Positions 9,329 to 18,651 of a stretch of DNA of 64,000 nucleotides are shown here, piece by piece. Location: assembly GCA_023145835.1 (NCBI GenBank), contig JAGLDH010000008.1, positions 42,816-106,815 on the forward strand, in the 5' to 3' direction. How positions within the stretch are numbered: position 1 is the first letter of the stretch; the number at the start of each line of letters is the position of its first letter. This DNA comes from Methylococcales bacterium (GTDB lineage: Bacteria > Pseudomonadota > Gammaproteobacteria > Methylococcales > Methylomonadaceae). A program made the translations under genes and the position numbers. The notes under the pieces are model-generated. The model was not told the DNA's origin. It saw nothing but the letters and a program-made list of their open reading frames with translations, and did not search any database.

Positions 9329-9853
9329 ATGCAAGAAATTATTGAGAAAGCCAAAAAGTTAAAATTATTGATTCTTGATGTTGATGGGGTTTTAACAGAT
9401 GGACGTTTGTTTTTTGATGATCAGGGTAAAGAGTATAAATGTTTTCATGCACGTGATGGACATGGAATCAAACTTTTGCGTGAAACAGGCGTTGAGATCG
9501 CTGTAATTTCTGGTCGAAAATCTAACTCTGTTTCAATACGAATGAATAACTTAGGTGTTGAACATGTCTATCAAGGACATGAAAATAAAATTGCAGCATT
9601 TAATGAAATTATTCAAAAAATGTCACTGAAACCAGAACAAGTTGCTCATGTTGGCGATGATTTATTAGATTTGCCAATAATGACCCGAGTTGGGTTGTCT
9701 ATTGCGGTAGATGATGCAAATGAAGCAGTTAAAGAATATGCTGATTGGTGTACAACGACGATGGGAGGACTTGGGGCTGTTAGAGAAGTATGTGATTTTA
9801 TAATGAAATCTCAAGGAACATTTGACGATATATTAAAGCGTTATTTGCAATGA
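9329..9853 (+). CDS. kdsC: Kdo-8-phosphate phosphatase KdsC
   Basis: HAD-superfamily phosphatase that releases Kdo from Kdo-8-phosphate. Motif I LDVDGVLTDG lies near residues 16-25, motif II in VISGRKSN, and motif IV in VGDDLLDLPIM. Its length of 174 residues is typical of the small capless tetrameric KdsC type. The start abuts the kdsD stop and the stop overlaps the lptC start by 4 bases, so this is one translationally coupled operon. Confidence 0.95.
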   Translation: MQEIIEKAKKLKLLILDVDGVLTDGRLFFDDQGKEYKCFHARDGHGIKLLRETGVEIAVISGRKSNSVSIRMNNLGVEHVYQGHENKIAAFNEIIQKMSLKPEQVAHVGDDLLDLPIMTRVGLSIAVDDANEAVKEYADWCTTTMGGLGAVREVCDFIMKSQGTFDDILKRYLQ

Positions 9854-10416
9854 CAAGCAAACAAATTAGAATTTACTCGATTCTTTTTATTGTAGGGATT
9901 GGTTCTTGGTTAGCAGCCTATTTTTTTGAAGTAAAACAAATCAGTGAGGTTGTCGCTGTAGACCACAGCCCCGATTACTTTAGTACGGACTATACTAAAA
10001 AAGAAATGGATCAAAATGGAATGCTAAAAAGTGAACTGTATACAGCTAAAATGATTCATTATGGTGATGATAAGACGACAGAGCTAGATCACCCTGTTAT
10101 GACATTATACAATTCTGAAGCTCCGCCTTGGATTATTAAATCACAAGGTGGGTGGTTAGCTGCTGATAGAAACCATTTATTACTGACAGGTAAAGTTTTT
10201 ATTAGTAGAGAGGAAACTGAAAATAATACACTGTTTAAAATTAATACCTCTGAGTTAAAGGTAACGTTATCAACTAATTTTGCTACAACGGCTAATTGGG
10301 CTGAATTAATAGATGGATCAAATAGAACAGAGGGAATAGGGTTAGCAGCTGTTTTTGTAGAACCCCTAAAAATAAAGTTTTTGTCACATGTTAAAGGGCG
10401 ATATGAATTTAATTAA
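9850..10416 (+). CDS. lptC: LPS export protein LptC
   Basis: Bitopic inner-membrane component of the Lpt bridge that receives LPS from LptB2FG and passes it to LptA. One N-terminal transmembrane helix (about residues 6-28) is followed by the periplasmic beta-jellyroll. The family signature DHSPDYFSTDYTKKEMDQNG...SELYTAKMIHY...TTELDHPVM is evident. Length 188 is normal. It overlaps kdsC by 4 bases, and its 3' end overlaps the lptA start. Confidence 0.93.
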   Translation: MTSKQIRIYSILFIVGIGSWLAAYFFEVKQISEVVAVDHSPDYFSTDYTKKEMDQNGMLKSELYTAKMIHYGDDKTTELDHPVMTLYNSEAPPWIIKSQGGWLAADRNHLLLTGKVFISREETENNTLFKINTSELKVTLSTNFATTANWAELIDGSNRTEGIGLAAVFVEPLKIKFLSHVKGRYEFN

Positions 10417-10909
10417 AATTATTATATTTACACTTTTATTTTCATGCAATCATTCTGCATGGGCACTGAAAAGTGATGCAGAGCAACCCGTGTTGATAGA
10501 TTCAAATACTGCAAGTTATGATGATAAAGAGGGAACTAGCACGTATATCGGTAATGTCATTACCGTCCAAGGAAGTTTACATATAGAGTCAGACAAATTA
10601 GTTATTTATTTTATTGATGGCGATATTGATAAAATGGTCTTTACGGGTAAGCCGACTACATTTAGACAGCGTCCAGGAAAGGGAAAAGAAGAAATTCATG
10701 GAGAGGGTTTAACAGGAGAATATTATCCAAATCAGAATAAATTAGTTTTGATTGAAGAAGCTGTTGTTTCCCAAGGAAATAATCGTTCGGAGAGTCGATT
10801 AATAACTTATGATAGCAAAAATTCTATTATTAAAGCAGGAGAGCAATCGTCTGATTCAAAAAGGGTTCATTCCGTGTTTAAACCCAGAGCGAAAGGAAAC
10901 AAAAAATAG
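10403..10909 (+). CDS. lptA: LPS transport periplasmic protein LptA
   Basis: Periplasmic bridge protein of LPS transport. It has a signal peptide (cleavage about AWA), then the OstA-like jellyroll: SNTASYDDKEGTSTYIGNVITVQGSL and the later TGEYYPNQNKLVLIEEAVVSQG. I chose the ATG at 10403 because it gives a standard signal peptide and has an AGGG-containing ribosome site; an in-frame ATG at 10388 adds five residues. It lies inside the end of lptC and abuts lptB. Confidence 0.92.
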   Translation: MNLIKIIIFTLLFSCNHSAWALKSDAEQPVLIDSNTASYDDKEGTSTYIGNVITVQGSLHIESDKLVIYFIDGDIDKMVFTGKPTTFRQRPGKGKEEIHGEGLTGEYYPNQNKLVLIEEAVVSQGNNRSESRLITYDSKNSIIKAGEQSSDSKRVHSVFKPRAKGNKK

Positions 10910-11635
10910 ATGACTCGATTGACAGGAAAACAACTAGTCAAAAATTATAATAATCGAAATGTTGTTGATGGTGTCACGTTACATGTAGATACAGGTGAAG
11001 TTGTTGGGCTATTGGGGCCAAATGGGGCAGGTAAAACAACTAGTTTTTATATGTTGGTTGGATTAGTTAAGGCTGATAGAGGTGAAATCTATATCGATGA
11101 TAAGGATGTGACTTACTACCCAATGCATGATCGAGCTAGGCTTGGTGTTGGATATCTAGCTCAGGAACCTTCGGTTTTTCGTAAATTAACTGTTGCTGAT
11201 AATTTACGAGCAGTGATACAAATTAACTCAAAAATAAGAAAAGGCCAAGCTGAGATATTAATTGATGATTTGTTAGAAGAATTTAGTATTTCACACTTAA
11301 GGAACCAAGTTGCTTTAGGGCTTTCTGGAGGTGAACGTCGACGAGTTGAAATAGCTAGAGCATTAGCTACAGATCCTCAATTTATTTTATTAGATGAACC
11401 TTTTGCTGGGGTAGATCCTATTTCAGTCATTGATTTACAAAAGATAATTGCACACCTTAAACAAAGAGGGATTGGTGTGCTAATCACTGAGCATAAAGTA
11501 AGAGCTACCCTAGAAATTTGTGATCGAGCGTATATACTTAATGGTGGGATCGTTATTGCTGAGGGAACAACAAAAGACATCGTAGCAAATTCAGAGGTTA
11601 GGAAAGTATATTTGGGTGATAATTTTAGTCTTTAG
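10910..11635 (+). CDS. lptB: LPS export ATPase LptB
   Basis: Cytoplasmic ABC ATPase powering LPS extraction with LptF/LptG, which are not in this window. Walker [10 protein letters not shown] is near residues 38-46, the Q-loop is in [12 protein letters not shown], the signature LSGGERRR is near 142, and Walker [14 protein letters not shown] and the switch His (LITEHK) are intact. Length 241 is standard. It begins immediately after the lptA stop and leads into rpoN, the conserved gammaproteobacterial order. Confidence 0.96.
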   Translation: MTRLTGKQLVKNYNNRNVVDGVTLHVDTGEVVGLLGPNGAGKTTSFYMLVGLVKADRGEIYIDDKDVTYYPMHDRARLGVGYLAQEPSVFRKLTVADNLRAVIQINSKIRKGQAEILIDDLLEEFSISHLRNQVALGLSGGERRRVEIARALATDPQFILLDEPFAGVDPISVIDLQKIIAHLKQRGIGVLITEHKVRATLEICDRAYILNGGIVIAEGTTKDIVANSEVRKVYLGDNFSL

Positions 11636-11716
11636 TTTGTTTCCAAGTGACATATTGATCGTCTGTCAAGATGATCTGTACAAAGTTGCCAGTGAATTAA
11701 TTAAGTTAGAGGTTTA

Positions 11717-13168
11717 ATGAAGCAGTCTTTACAATTACGTATTGGTCAGAGTTTGACAATGACGCCGCAATTACAACAGGCGATTAAATTGTTACAACTA
11801 TCAACTCTAGATCTACAGCAGGAAATTCAACAAGCTCTTGAATCAAATATGATGCTTGAGGTTGATGAGGAGCCTGTAAATGACCAAGAAAATAGTGTAA
11901 GAGATCAAGAAGAGTCAAAAAAAAGCGAAAGCGAGACAGTTACTAGTGAAGGATCACAAACAGATATGCCCGATGAGCTACCTGTTGATTCCAATTGGGA
12001 CGATATTTATGAGAATACTCAACCAATTACTGTATTAGCGTCGGAGGCAATTGAATTTGAAACTCAACATAGTCAATCAGAAACGCTACTAGATCATTTA
12101 TTGCAACAATTAGGCATGCTATCAATTTCTGATAGAGATCATGCTATTGCTATTTCTATTATAGATTCTATTAATAAAGACGGTTATCTATGTGAGACTA
12201 TTGATGATATTTATCTAGGGTTACAGGCACAATTAGAAGACTTAGAGCTAGATGAGGTCGAAGGAGTTCTGCATAGAGTCCAAAATTTTGATCCTATTGG
12301 GGTCGCAGCAAAAGACCTGGCTGACTGTTTGATGATACAGTTACTCCAATTGCCAGAAATAACCCCCTTTAAAAATGAAGCGCTGGATGTGGTTAGGCGG
12401 CATTTAGAATTGTTGGGAACACATGATCAGGCACGATTAATGCGCCGGCTTGGATTGTCTGAGTTACAATTAAGAGAAGCAGTTGCTTTAATCAGAACAC
12501 TAAACCCAAAACCAGGAACAAGCATACAAAATGTAGAATCAAATTATATTGTTCCAGACGTTTTTGTAAAAAAACAAAAAGGGCAATGGAGAGTAAGGTT
12601 AAACCCAGATATTTCACCAAGGTTACGCGTAAATTCAGCTTATTCAAAAATGATAAAAAGAGCTGATAATAGTAAAGAAAATGTTAGTATGAAGGAGCAT
12701 TTACAAGAAGCGCGATGGTTTATAAAAAGTTTACATAGTCGAAATGACACATTGTTACGTGTTGCAGAAAGTATCATAGAAAAGCAAGATGGCTTTCTTG
12801 AGCATGGAGCAATAGCTATGAAACCGATGGTATTAAGAGATATAGCGGAAGAGTTAGAATTGCACGAATCAACAATATCTCGAGTTACCACACAGAAATA
12901 TATGCATACACCTAACGGTATAGTAGAATTCAAATACTTCTTTTCTAGTCATGTGACAACAGAGGGTGGAGGAGAATGTTCGGCAACTGCAATAAGAGCT
13001 CTTATTAAAGAGTTAGTGGAAAATGAAAATCCTGCAAAGCCATTAAGTGATAGTAAAGTGACAGATATATTAAAGGAGAAAGGGATAAATATTGCTAGAC
13101 GTACTATAGCTAAGTATCGAGAAGCCATGTCTATCCCATCATCAAGCCAGAGAAAGCGTCTTTTATGA
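11717..13168 (+). CDS. rpoN: RNA polymerase sigma-54 factor RpoN
   Basis: Sigma-54, used with enhancer-binding activators at -24/-12 promoters. Region I is the Gln/Leu-rich N-terminus (SLTMTPQLQQAIKLLQLS). Region II is acidic (about residues 50-110), and the core-binding domain follows. The HTH is near LHESTISRVTTQKYMHTPNG, and the RpoN box ARRTIAKYRE is near the C-terminus. All essential parts are present in 483 residues. It is followed 32 bases later by hpf. Confidence 0.97.
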   Translation: MKQSLQLRIGQSLTMTPQLQQAIKLLQLSTLDLQQEIQQALESNMMLEVDEEPVNDQENSVRDQEESKKSESETVTSEGSQTDMPDELPVDSNWDDIYENTQPITVLASEAIEFETQHSQSETLLDHLLQQLGMLSISDRDHAIAISIIDSINKDGYLCETIDDIYLGLQAQLEDLELDEVEGVLHRVQNFDPIGVAAKDLADCLMIQLLQLPEITPFKNEALDVVRRHLELLGTHDQARLMRRLGLSELQLREAVALIRTLNPKPGTSIQNVESNYIVPDVFVKKQKGQWRVRLNPDISPRLRVNSAYSKMIKRADNSKENVSMKEHLQEARWFIKSLHSRNDTLLRVAESIIEKQDGFLEHGAIAMKPMVLRDIAEELELHESTISRVTTQKYMHTPNGIVEFKYFFSSHVTTEGGGECSATAIRALIKELVENENPAKPLSDSKVTDILKEKGINIARRTIAKYREAMSIPSSSQRKRLL

Positions 13169-13200
13169 CGGTAATATGTTTTTAATAAGGAGTTGATTTT

Positions 13201-13491
13201 ATGCAAGTAAGTATAACAGGGCACCACATTGAGGTAACTGATTCATTAAGAGCCCATGTTGATGAAAAAATAGGTAAGTTAAAACGCCATTTTGATAATG
13301 TGACTGATGTACATGTAATTTTAACAGTAGAGAAGCTTGAGCAAAAAGCTGAAGCGACGGTACAAATTAGTGGAGCCAAGTTATTTGCAGAGGATACAAA
13401 AGAAGATATGTATAAAGCAATAGATAATATGGTTGATAAATTAGATCGTCAAATTATCAAGCATAAAGAAAAAACAGGGAATCATCGATAA
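13201..13491 (+). CDS. hpf: Ribosome hibernation promoting factor (short HPF)
   Basis: 96-residue short-form HPF/YfiA-type protein that binds the 30S decoding centre and promotes 100S dimers in stationary phase. Recognised by ITGHHIEVTDSLRAHVDEKIGKLKRHFDNVTDVHVILTVEK split over the first strands and helix, and by EDMYKAIDNMVDKLDRQI in the last helix. AAGGAG precedes the start. It is downstream of rpoN as usual, but ptsN, rapZ and the Npr gene that often follow are absent; two hairpins and mgtE come next instead. Confidence 0.95.
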   Translation: MQVSITGHHIEVTDSLRAHVDEKIGKLKRHFDNVTDVHVILTVEKLEQKAEATVQISGAKLFAEDTKEDMYKAIDNMVDKLDRQIIKHKEKTGNHR

Positions 13492-13498
13492 AAAAATG

Positions 13499-13549
13499 AC
13501 TATTTAGCGTATTTTATAGTTAAGGGTTGTGAAAAATACGCTAAATAGT
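13499..13549 (+). terminator. Long hairpin after hpf
   Basis: A perfect 17-bp inverted repeat (ACTATTTAGCGTATTTT and its complement) with a 17-base loop starts 8 bases past the hpf stop. There is no long T-run after it, but a second hairpin follows directly. It is probably part of the operon terminator, or it may protect the 3' end. Confidence 0.7.
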
Positions 13550-13586
13550 AATAAAGGTAAAAAGGTAAAAAATCTTTACCTTTATT
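13550..13586 (+). terminator. Second hairpin after hpf
   Basis: The arms AATAAAGGTAAA and TTTACCTTTATT form a 12-bp stem immediately downstream of the first hairpin. The stem is A/T-rich and is followed by CTGCAG rather than a T-run, so termination efficiency is uncertain. Confidence 0.55.
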
Positions 13587-13694
13587 CTGCAGTTTTTGCG
13601 ATAATTCACCAAACGACAAGTATCTTTATAGTAAGTACTTTAATTACACTAAGAGAGAGTCATTAGCCCTTAATTTATTTTCACACACCTGCTT

Positions 13695-15056
13695 ATGCCA
13701 TCATCCACAATAAATAAAGAACATAGTAAAAATTTATTAACTCAGGTTTCTGAATTATTAGTGATGGGAACTAAGGTTGAGATAAGGAATCTTATCCATT
13801 CTTTGTATCCAGCGGAAACTGCAAATATACTTGAGTCCTTAGATTTAGAACAAAGAGTAAGAGTATGGCGTGTTATTCCTCCTAGTGTGATGGGGGAAAT
13901 TCTGGTTCGAGTGAATACAGAAGTCGGTCAAGGTTTATTGAAAGTCACTGATAGACGTGATTTGATCAAAGCGACAGAAAACCTTGAGTCAGATGATATG
14001 GTTGATTTGCTCCACGCATTACCAGAACCATTATTGTCTGAAGTAATGGAGTCTATAGGGGTGCATGAACGTAATAGGCTTGAGTCTGCACTTACCTATG
14101 ATGATCATACGGCAGGTGGCCTAATGTCTTTGGATGTATTGACAATTCGACCAGATGTCACTCTTGATGTCGTGATGAATTACTTAAAAAAACGTGGGGG
14201 GATGCCTTCTTCAACCCATAACTTGATTGTTGTTGATGCTTCTGACCACTTTTTGGGGGTTTTATCCTTACCAGATTTACTGACAAATGACCCTCAAACA
14301 AAAGTTTCAGATGCAATGGATATCAGAGTTCGGGCAATTCCTTTTACAATGTCGGCGACAGATGTAGCGATGTTATTTGAACAACGTCAAATTTTGTCAG
14401 CCCCTGTGGTAGCAGAAAATGGTCGCTTAATGGGACGTATAACAATTGATGATGTCGTCGGTGTTATAAGGGAAGAAGCTGATCATACGATTATGAGTAT
14501 GGCTGGTCTGGATGAGGAGCAAGATATGTTTGCTCCTGTTATGACCAGTGCTAAACGTCGAGCTGTATGGTTGGGCGTAAATTTAGTGACTGCCTTTTTA
14601 GCTTCATGGGTTATTGGTTTATTTGAAGCAACCTTAGAAGAAATTGTTGCTTTGGCAGTGCTTATGCCAATTGTTGCTAGTATGGGAGGGATCGCAGGAA
14701 GCCAAACTTTAACCTTGGTTGTTAGAGGGTTGGCTTTGCGACAGGTAAGTCATTCTAATGCTTCACAATTATTGGTTAAAGAATTGTCGGTAGGTATTGT
14801 TAATGGCGTGGTATGGGCGGTTGTTGTTGCGTGTATTGCAAGCCTTTGGTTTCAGGATGTAAGTCTAGGCATGTTGCTAGGTGGAGCCATGGTGATAAAT
14901 TTGGTTTGTGCTGCTTTAGCCGGGGCAAGTATTCCTCTTATGCTAGATAAAATGGGAATTGATCCTGCATTAGCTGGAGGCGTGTTATTAACAACGGTAA
15001 CAGACTGTATTGGATTTATGGCCTTTTTAGGTTTGGCAACTGTTTTCTTGATGTAG
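13695..15056 (+). CDS. mgtE: MgtE-type magnesium transporter
   Basis: 453-residue Mg2+ channel. It has an N-terminal helical MgtE_N domain with Leu/Val repeats (about residues 30-130), a CBS pair (about 135-255), a plug helix and a C-terminal membrane domain of five helices (about 290-453). The pore motif PIVASMGGIAGSQTLTLVVRG is present. The family opens when cytoplasmic Mg2+ is low through the cytosolic domains. It has its own upstream region of about 100 bases after the hpf terminators and its own terminator. Confidence 0.93.
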   Translation: MPSSTINKEHSKNLLTQVSELLVMGTKVEIRNLIHSLYPAETANILESLDLEQRVRVWRVIPPSVMGEILVRVNTEVGQGLLKVTDRRDLIKATENLESDDMVDLLHALPEPLLSEVMESIGVHERNRLESALTYDDHTAGGLMSLDVLTIRPDVTLDVVMNYLKKRGGMPSSTHNLIVVDASDHFLGVLSLPDLLTNDPQTKVSDAMDIRVRAIPFTMSATDVAMLFEQRQILSAPVVAENGRLMGRITIDDVVGVIREEADHTIMSMAGLDEEQDMFAPVMTSAKRRAVWLGVNLVTAFLASWVIGLFEATLEEIVALAVLMPIVASMGGIAGSQTLTLVVRGLALRQVSHSNASQLLVKELSVGIVNGVVWAVVVACIASLWFQDVSLGMLLGGAMVINLVCAALAGASIPLMLDKMGIDPALAGGVLLTTVTDCIGFMAFLGLATVFLM

Positions 15057-15079
15057 AAAAAATTTAAAACGAATAGTAA

Positions 15080-15113
15080 GCGCATCAATTCTTTTTGGTG
15101 ATGCGCTCTTTTT
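15080..15113 (+). terminator. Rho-independent terminator after mgtE
   Basis: An 8-bp stem GCGCATCA/TGATGCGC with an 11-base loop is followed by TCTTTTT, 24 bases past the mgtE stop. Confidence 0.85.
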
Positions 15114-15118
15114 AGATT

Positions 15119-16348
15119 TTACCAACCGCCACTATAAACTGTTAATAGAGCTAAGGCATTATTGATTAATGGTTCCATACCATGCTTGTTAAACCTTAAA
15201 GAATCTAACTTAGGTAAACGGTCAGGTCTAACTTCTAGTTTATTAAAGTCAAACTGAACCAACGGTGTAACATGAGATGATCCAAAATAGATCTTGCCCG
15301 CTGATTCGTCAGTATTAGAAATAGGATCGTGAATATCTGTTAATACATAGATTGAGTTAAATAGTTCTTGGGTGGTTAATTTTTTTGGATGAGCATCAAA
15401 AAATTTCTCAGGCACGGGAGCTGAGTTAAAAGCAAAAGTTTCTAATCCTAAAGATGCACCAATGGCTTGGGCTAAACTACCCCCTAAAGAATGCCCTGTA
15501 ACTGTTATCTTTCTTCCTTCAGAACGACTTAACATGTCTTGAGCATAACTAAAAGCATCATCAAATTGTTCATCTACCTGACCAACTGCAAGGAGAGCAT
15601 CGGCAGCTAAATCTAAAAAAGACTCTTTTCTTTCACTGAATGAACATGAAAACCCTGAGCAAGCTTCTGTTCCACGAAACGCTAGCACTAATTCATCGGT
15701 GTTTTTATTGTAATAAACACCTGCTTGCATACCAGAATCTTTTTCATGTAGTTCAACTAACTCCCATGGAGAAGGAAGAGTGTTATTAAAATCATAAACA
15801 ATATTTGCCAAGTGTGCGAAAGGAATCGACTGGCCAAGTAAATCAACACCTCTACGTTCATTTTTGTTTAACATACCGTAAGGCTTCCATGTCTGGTTGG
15901 GTATGTAGTCAGGGTTAATGAATATATTTGCAGTTGTTAGCTCAAATAAATTTTTATCAGGTTTATAAACTAAGTTGGCTGAGTAGCGTTCGGTTCCATA
16001 TTGTTGGGGTATATCAACGGTAGGGAGTGATAATTCACCTGAATTAGGGGAATACGTAGAGCTGTTTGTTTCTGCTGTACGGTTAGCAGGCTCTGCACTG
16101 ATGAGTTTAAATGAATTAGGTTGTTCGGGTGCTAATGATTGTAATGCAGCTTTATAAATTTGAGTGCCAGAACTATCTGTTACTTTAATCGTTTCTAGGC
16201 AAACAATACCTGCTGATCCAATAAAAGTAGTCGGCGCTGTCGTATTAGCACATTCTTGTGGATGGGCCAGGGCAATATTAGGTGCCCCAATTAAACTTGT
16301 TATTGCAGAAATAAATAAGGAGGTTCGTTTTATGTTGTTTTTATCCAT
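15119..16348 (-). CDS. Secreted class 3 lipase-like alpha/beta hydrolase
   Basis: 409-residue exported hydrolase. Its N-terminal signal peptide ends near NIALA. A first region (about residues 30-170) is of unknown nature. The lipase class 3 domain follows, with ELVLAFRGTEA (oxyanion region) and the nucleophile elbow VTGHSLGGSLAQAIG, the catalytic Ser lying in GHSLGG. A likely Asp is in LTDIHDPISN and a His may lie in GSSHVTPLVQF. Substrate is unknown; lipid ester hydrolysis is inferred from the family. It stands alone between mgtE and murU and converges on the mgtE terminator. Confidence 0.8.
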   Translation of the reverse strand: MDKNNIKRTSLFISAITSLIGAPNIALAHPQECANTTAPTTFIGSAGIVCLETIKVTDSSGTQIYKAALQSLAPEQPNSFKLISAEPANRTAETNSSTYSPNSGELSLPTVDIPQQYGTERYSANLVYKPDKNLFELTTANIFINPDYIPNQTWKPYGMLNKNERRGVDLLGQSIPFAHLANIVYDFNNTLPSPWELVELHEKDSGMQAGVYYNKNTDELVLAFRGTEACSGFSCSFSERKESFLDLAADALLAVGQVDEQFDDAFSYAQDMLSRSEGRKITVTGHSLGGSLAQAIGASLGLETFAFNSAPVPEKFFDAHPKKLTTQELFNSIYVLTDIHDPISNTDESAGKIYFGSSHVTPLVQFDFNKLEVRPDRLPKLDSLRFNKHGMEPLINNALALLTVYSGGW

Positions 16349-16411
16349 TTTGGCATTTTATGTGTGTAAAGTTACGTTAAGATATTAATCAGCCTGTGAC
16401 TATTTTAGTAT

Positions 16412-17077
16412 TTATAAATTCAAATAGTTATCTAGCTCATGTAAACGTTCTGGTGAGCCAATATCAAGCCAAAAGCCGTCAAAACTTTCACCTGATACAT
16501 TGTTTTTCGACATCGCATTGCGTAGCAAAGGGGCAAGTTTAATTTTTCCAGGAGGTGTGTTTTTGAATAGTTTTGGATTAAATAAACCTATTCCACTATA
16601 CGTTAACATCGGTTGACCATCCACAGCAATAAGTCCGCTAGATGTTAAATGAAAATCGCCTTCAGGATGATGAGCAGGATTAGGGATTAGTACAAGATAA
16701 GCCAGATCAAATGACTTATTTTGTAATTGAGAAAAATCATAATCGTTTGCAATATCTCCATTAACAACTAGAAAAGGCTCTGTTCCTAAAATAGGAAGAG
16801 CATTAATAATACCTCCCGCTGTTTCTAAAGCTGCAATACCTTCATCTGAGTAACTTATTGATGCCCCAAATCGTTGTCCAAAGCCTAGTGTCTCGATAAT
16901 TTGATGACCCAAATAGGCTATATTGATCACTATTTCAGTAAATCCTGAGAAAACTAATTGTTCAATAGTTTTCTGAATGATTGGTTTTCCACCGGCTAGT
17001 AATAATGGCTTTGGTGTTGTATCGGTTAAAGGACGCATTCTTTCACCACGTCCAGCGGCTAAAATCATTGCTTTCAC
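16412..17077 (-). CDS. murU: N-acetylmuramate-1-phosphate uridylyltransferase MurU
   Basis: Nucleotidyltransferase of the GT-A fold. In Pseudomonas and relatives it makes UDP-MurNAc from MurNAc-1-phosphate, bypassing de novo MurA/MurB. The N-terminal signature AAGRGERMRPLTDTTPKPLL and the metal-binding VNGDI are intact; 221 residues is the MurU length rather than that of longer GlmU-type enzymes. It overlaps the upstream kinase gene by 4 bases. The pairing with AmgK is what separates it from generic sugar nucleotidyltransferases. Confidence 0.9.
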   Translation of the reverse strand: MKAMILAAGRGERMRPLTDTTPKPLLLAGGKPIIQKTIEQLVFSGFTEIVINIAYLGHQIIETLGFGQRFGASISYSDEGIAALETAGGIINALPILGTEPFLVVNGDIANDYDFSQLQNKSFDLAYLVLIPNPAHHPEGDFHLTSSGLIAVDGQPMLTYSGIGLFNPKLFKNTPPGKIKLAPLLRNAMSKNNVSGESFDGFWLDIGSPERLHELDNYLNL

Positions 17078-18069
17078 TGTAGGCTCCTAAACGCAGGTAA
17101 AATAGATTGGGTTAAAAATACATTAAATTCTGTAAGCTCAGGGTATTGACTAGAAACTTGGCTAACATAAGTCATCGTGAGAGGAATGTCATTTAAATAG
17201 CTAGATTTATTATCGCGAATATGTAGACGAGAAAAAATACCAATGGCCTTTAAATGTCGTTGTAATCCCATTAAATCAAACCAGCGGATAAATGTGTCCA
17301 AATCAGCAGAAAATAAATCTGATTGAGATAGCTGTTGATAATAAAGTTTCACCCATTGGTAAACTTGTTGTTCAGGCCAAGCAATATAACAATCACGTAA
17401 CAATGAAACCAGGTCGTAAGTGATAGAGCCGATGACAGCATCTTGAAAATCAATAATACCAAGGGAGTTATTATCTAAAACCATTAAATTTCTTGAATGA
17501 AAATCACGATGAACACAAACCTGGGGTTGTTCTAAAGCGGATTTAATTAAAAGATCATTTAAGCGATCTTTTATTTTATTAGGTATAGATAGATTGAGAT
17601 GTTTTTCTAAAAACCAATTATAAAATAAATCTAATTCTTGATTTAGTAACGTTTTATCATAAGAGGGTAATTGACTCTCAGTGATAGAAGTTTTAGTTTG
17701 TAGAGTGTATAGACTGTCAAATGCACTTTGGTAATAATTTGATGCATTTTTACTATTGAGTCGGTCAAGTAAACAATGGGAGCCAAAATCTTCTAATAAC
17801 AAAAATCCTTGAGTAAGGTCTTGATGATAAATTTCAGGAACATTAACATTTGATGCTTTAAATAATGCAGCAATACGGATGAAAGGCTCGGTATTTTCTT
17901 TTTCAGGCGGAGCATCCATAACGATATTTTGCCCTTTTTTATGATTGACTCTGAAATAACGTCTAAAACTGGCATCACTAGATGCGGGTTCAAATTTAAA
18001 GACGTCTAATTTAAGTTTGTGATTTAGCCAATCAAGGATTGATAAAGCACGAGGGTCTGTAATTGACAT
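17074..18069 (-). CDS. amgK: N-acetylmuramate/N-acetylglucosamine kinase AmgK
   Basis: 331-residue kinase of the aminoglycoside-phosphotransferase fold that phosphorylates recovered MurNAc and GlcNAc at the anomeric position, feeding MurU. The Brenner-type catalytic loop HRDFHSRN and the metal-binding IIDFQDAVIG are present, as is the N-terminal FKFEPASSDASFRRYFRV typical of AmgK. The stop overlaps murU (ATGA-type). The gene is divergent from lptD, as commonly seen in pseudomonads. Confidence 0.92.
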   Translation of the reverse strand: MSITDPRALSILDWLNHKLKLDVFKFEPASSDASFRRYFRVNHKKGQNIVMDAPPEKENTEPFIRIAALFKASNVNVPEIYHQDLTQGFLLLEDFGSHCLLDRLNSKNASNYYQSAFDSLYTLQTKTSITESQLPSYDKTLLNQELDLFYNWFLEKHLNLSIPNKIKDRLNDLLIKSALEQPQVCVHRDFHSRNLMVLDNNSLGIIDFQDAVIGSITYDLVSLLRDCYIAWPEQQVYQWVKLYYQQLSQSDLFSADLDTFIRWFDLMGLQRHLKAIGIFSRLHIRDNKSSYLNDIPLTMTYVSQVSSQYPELTEFNVFLTQSILPAFRSLQ

Positions 18070-18351
18070 AATGTTTAAAGAGCTTATTTAAAATATAAGA
18101 TTAAGGTAAATAATAGAGAAAAAGGTTCAGCTCATTAGCACCAAAGCATAAGAATAGCTAAAATTTTTCTAGTTTTCTTATCTCTATGCAAATGATTTCA
18201 ATCATAGTAAGAAAGAACTATACGCTTTTTGAGTATATTTAAACAGAATACCAAGCGTGGTAAATCCCTTAAAGTAGCATATGAACGATACAGGAGGTGC
18301 TGATTAACAGCTATAGCATTCTGTTTATTACTGCAAAGACATAAAGATGTA

Positions 18352-18534
18352 CCTGATTACCCACAAGCTTCCGCCATATTAACGGATATTTTATAAGTCA
18401 TTGAAAAATTTCCTATATTTAATTATGAAAATCCAACTTAAACTTTTTCTTCGATTGGGTTAAAAATATAACTACTATATTTCATAATGTTACATCTAGC
18501 TTCCTAAAGTGGCGGAAGCTTGTGGGTAATCAGG
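18352..18534. mobile_element. MITE family B
   Basis: A 183-bp non-coding element bounded by a perfect 25-bp inverted repeat beginning CCTGATTACCCACAAGCTTC. It is flanked by an 8-bp direct repeat AAGATGTA on both sides, a clean target-site duplication. It lies in the amgK-lptD intergenic region. The tip CCTGATTA and the inner CTTC.GCCA match the tips of family A, so the same type of transposase probably mobilised both. Confidence 0.88.
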
Positions 18535-18651
18535 AAGATGTATAAAAAAATCTTATGCAAGCTATAGAACTAATTTCATACGCACTCTTAAACTGATGTA
18601 AAATAACTGGCTATTTTATTCTAATATTGTCAACATTACAGGCACGGATTT

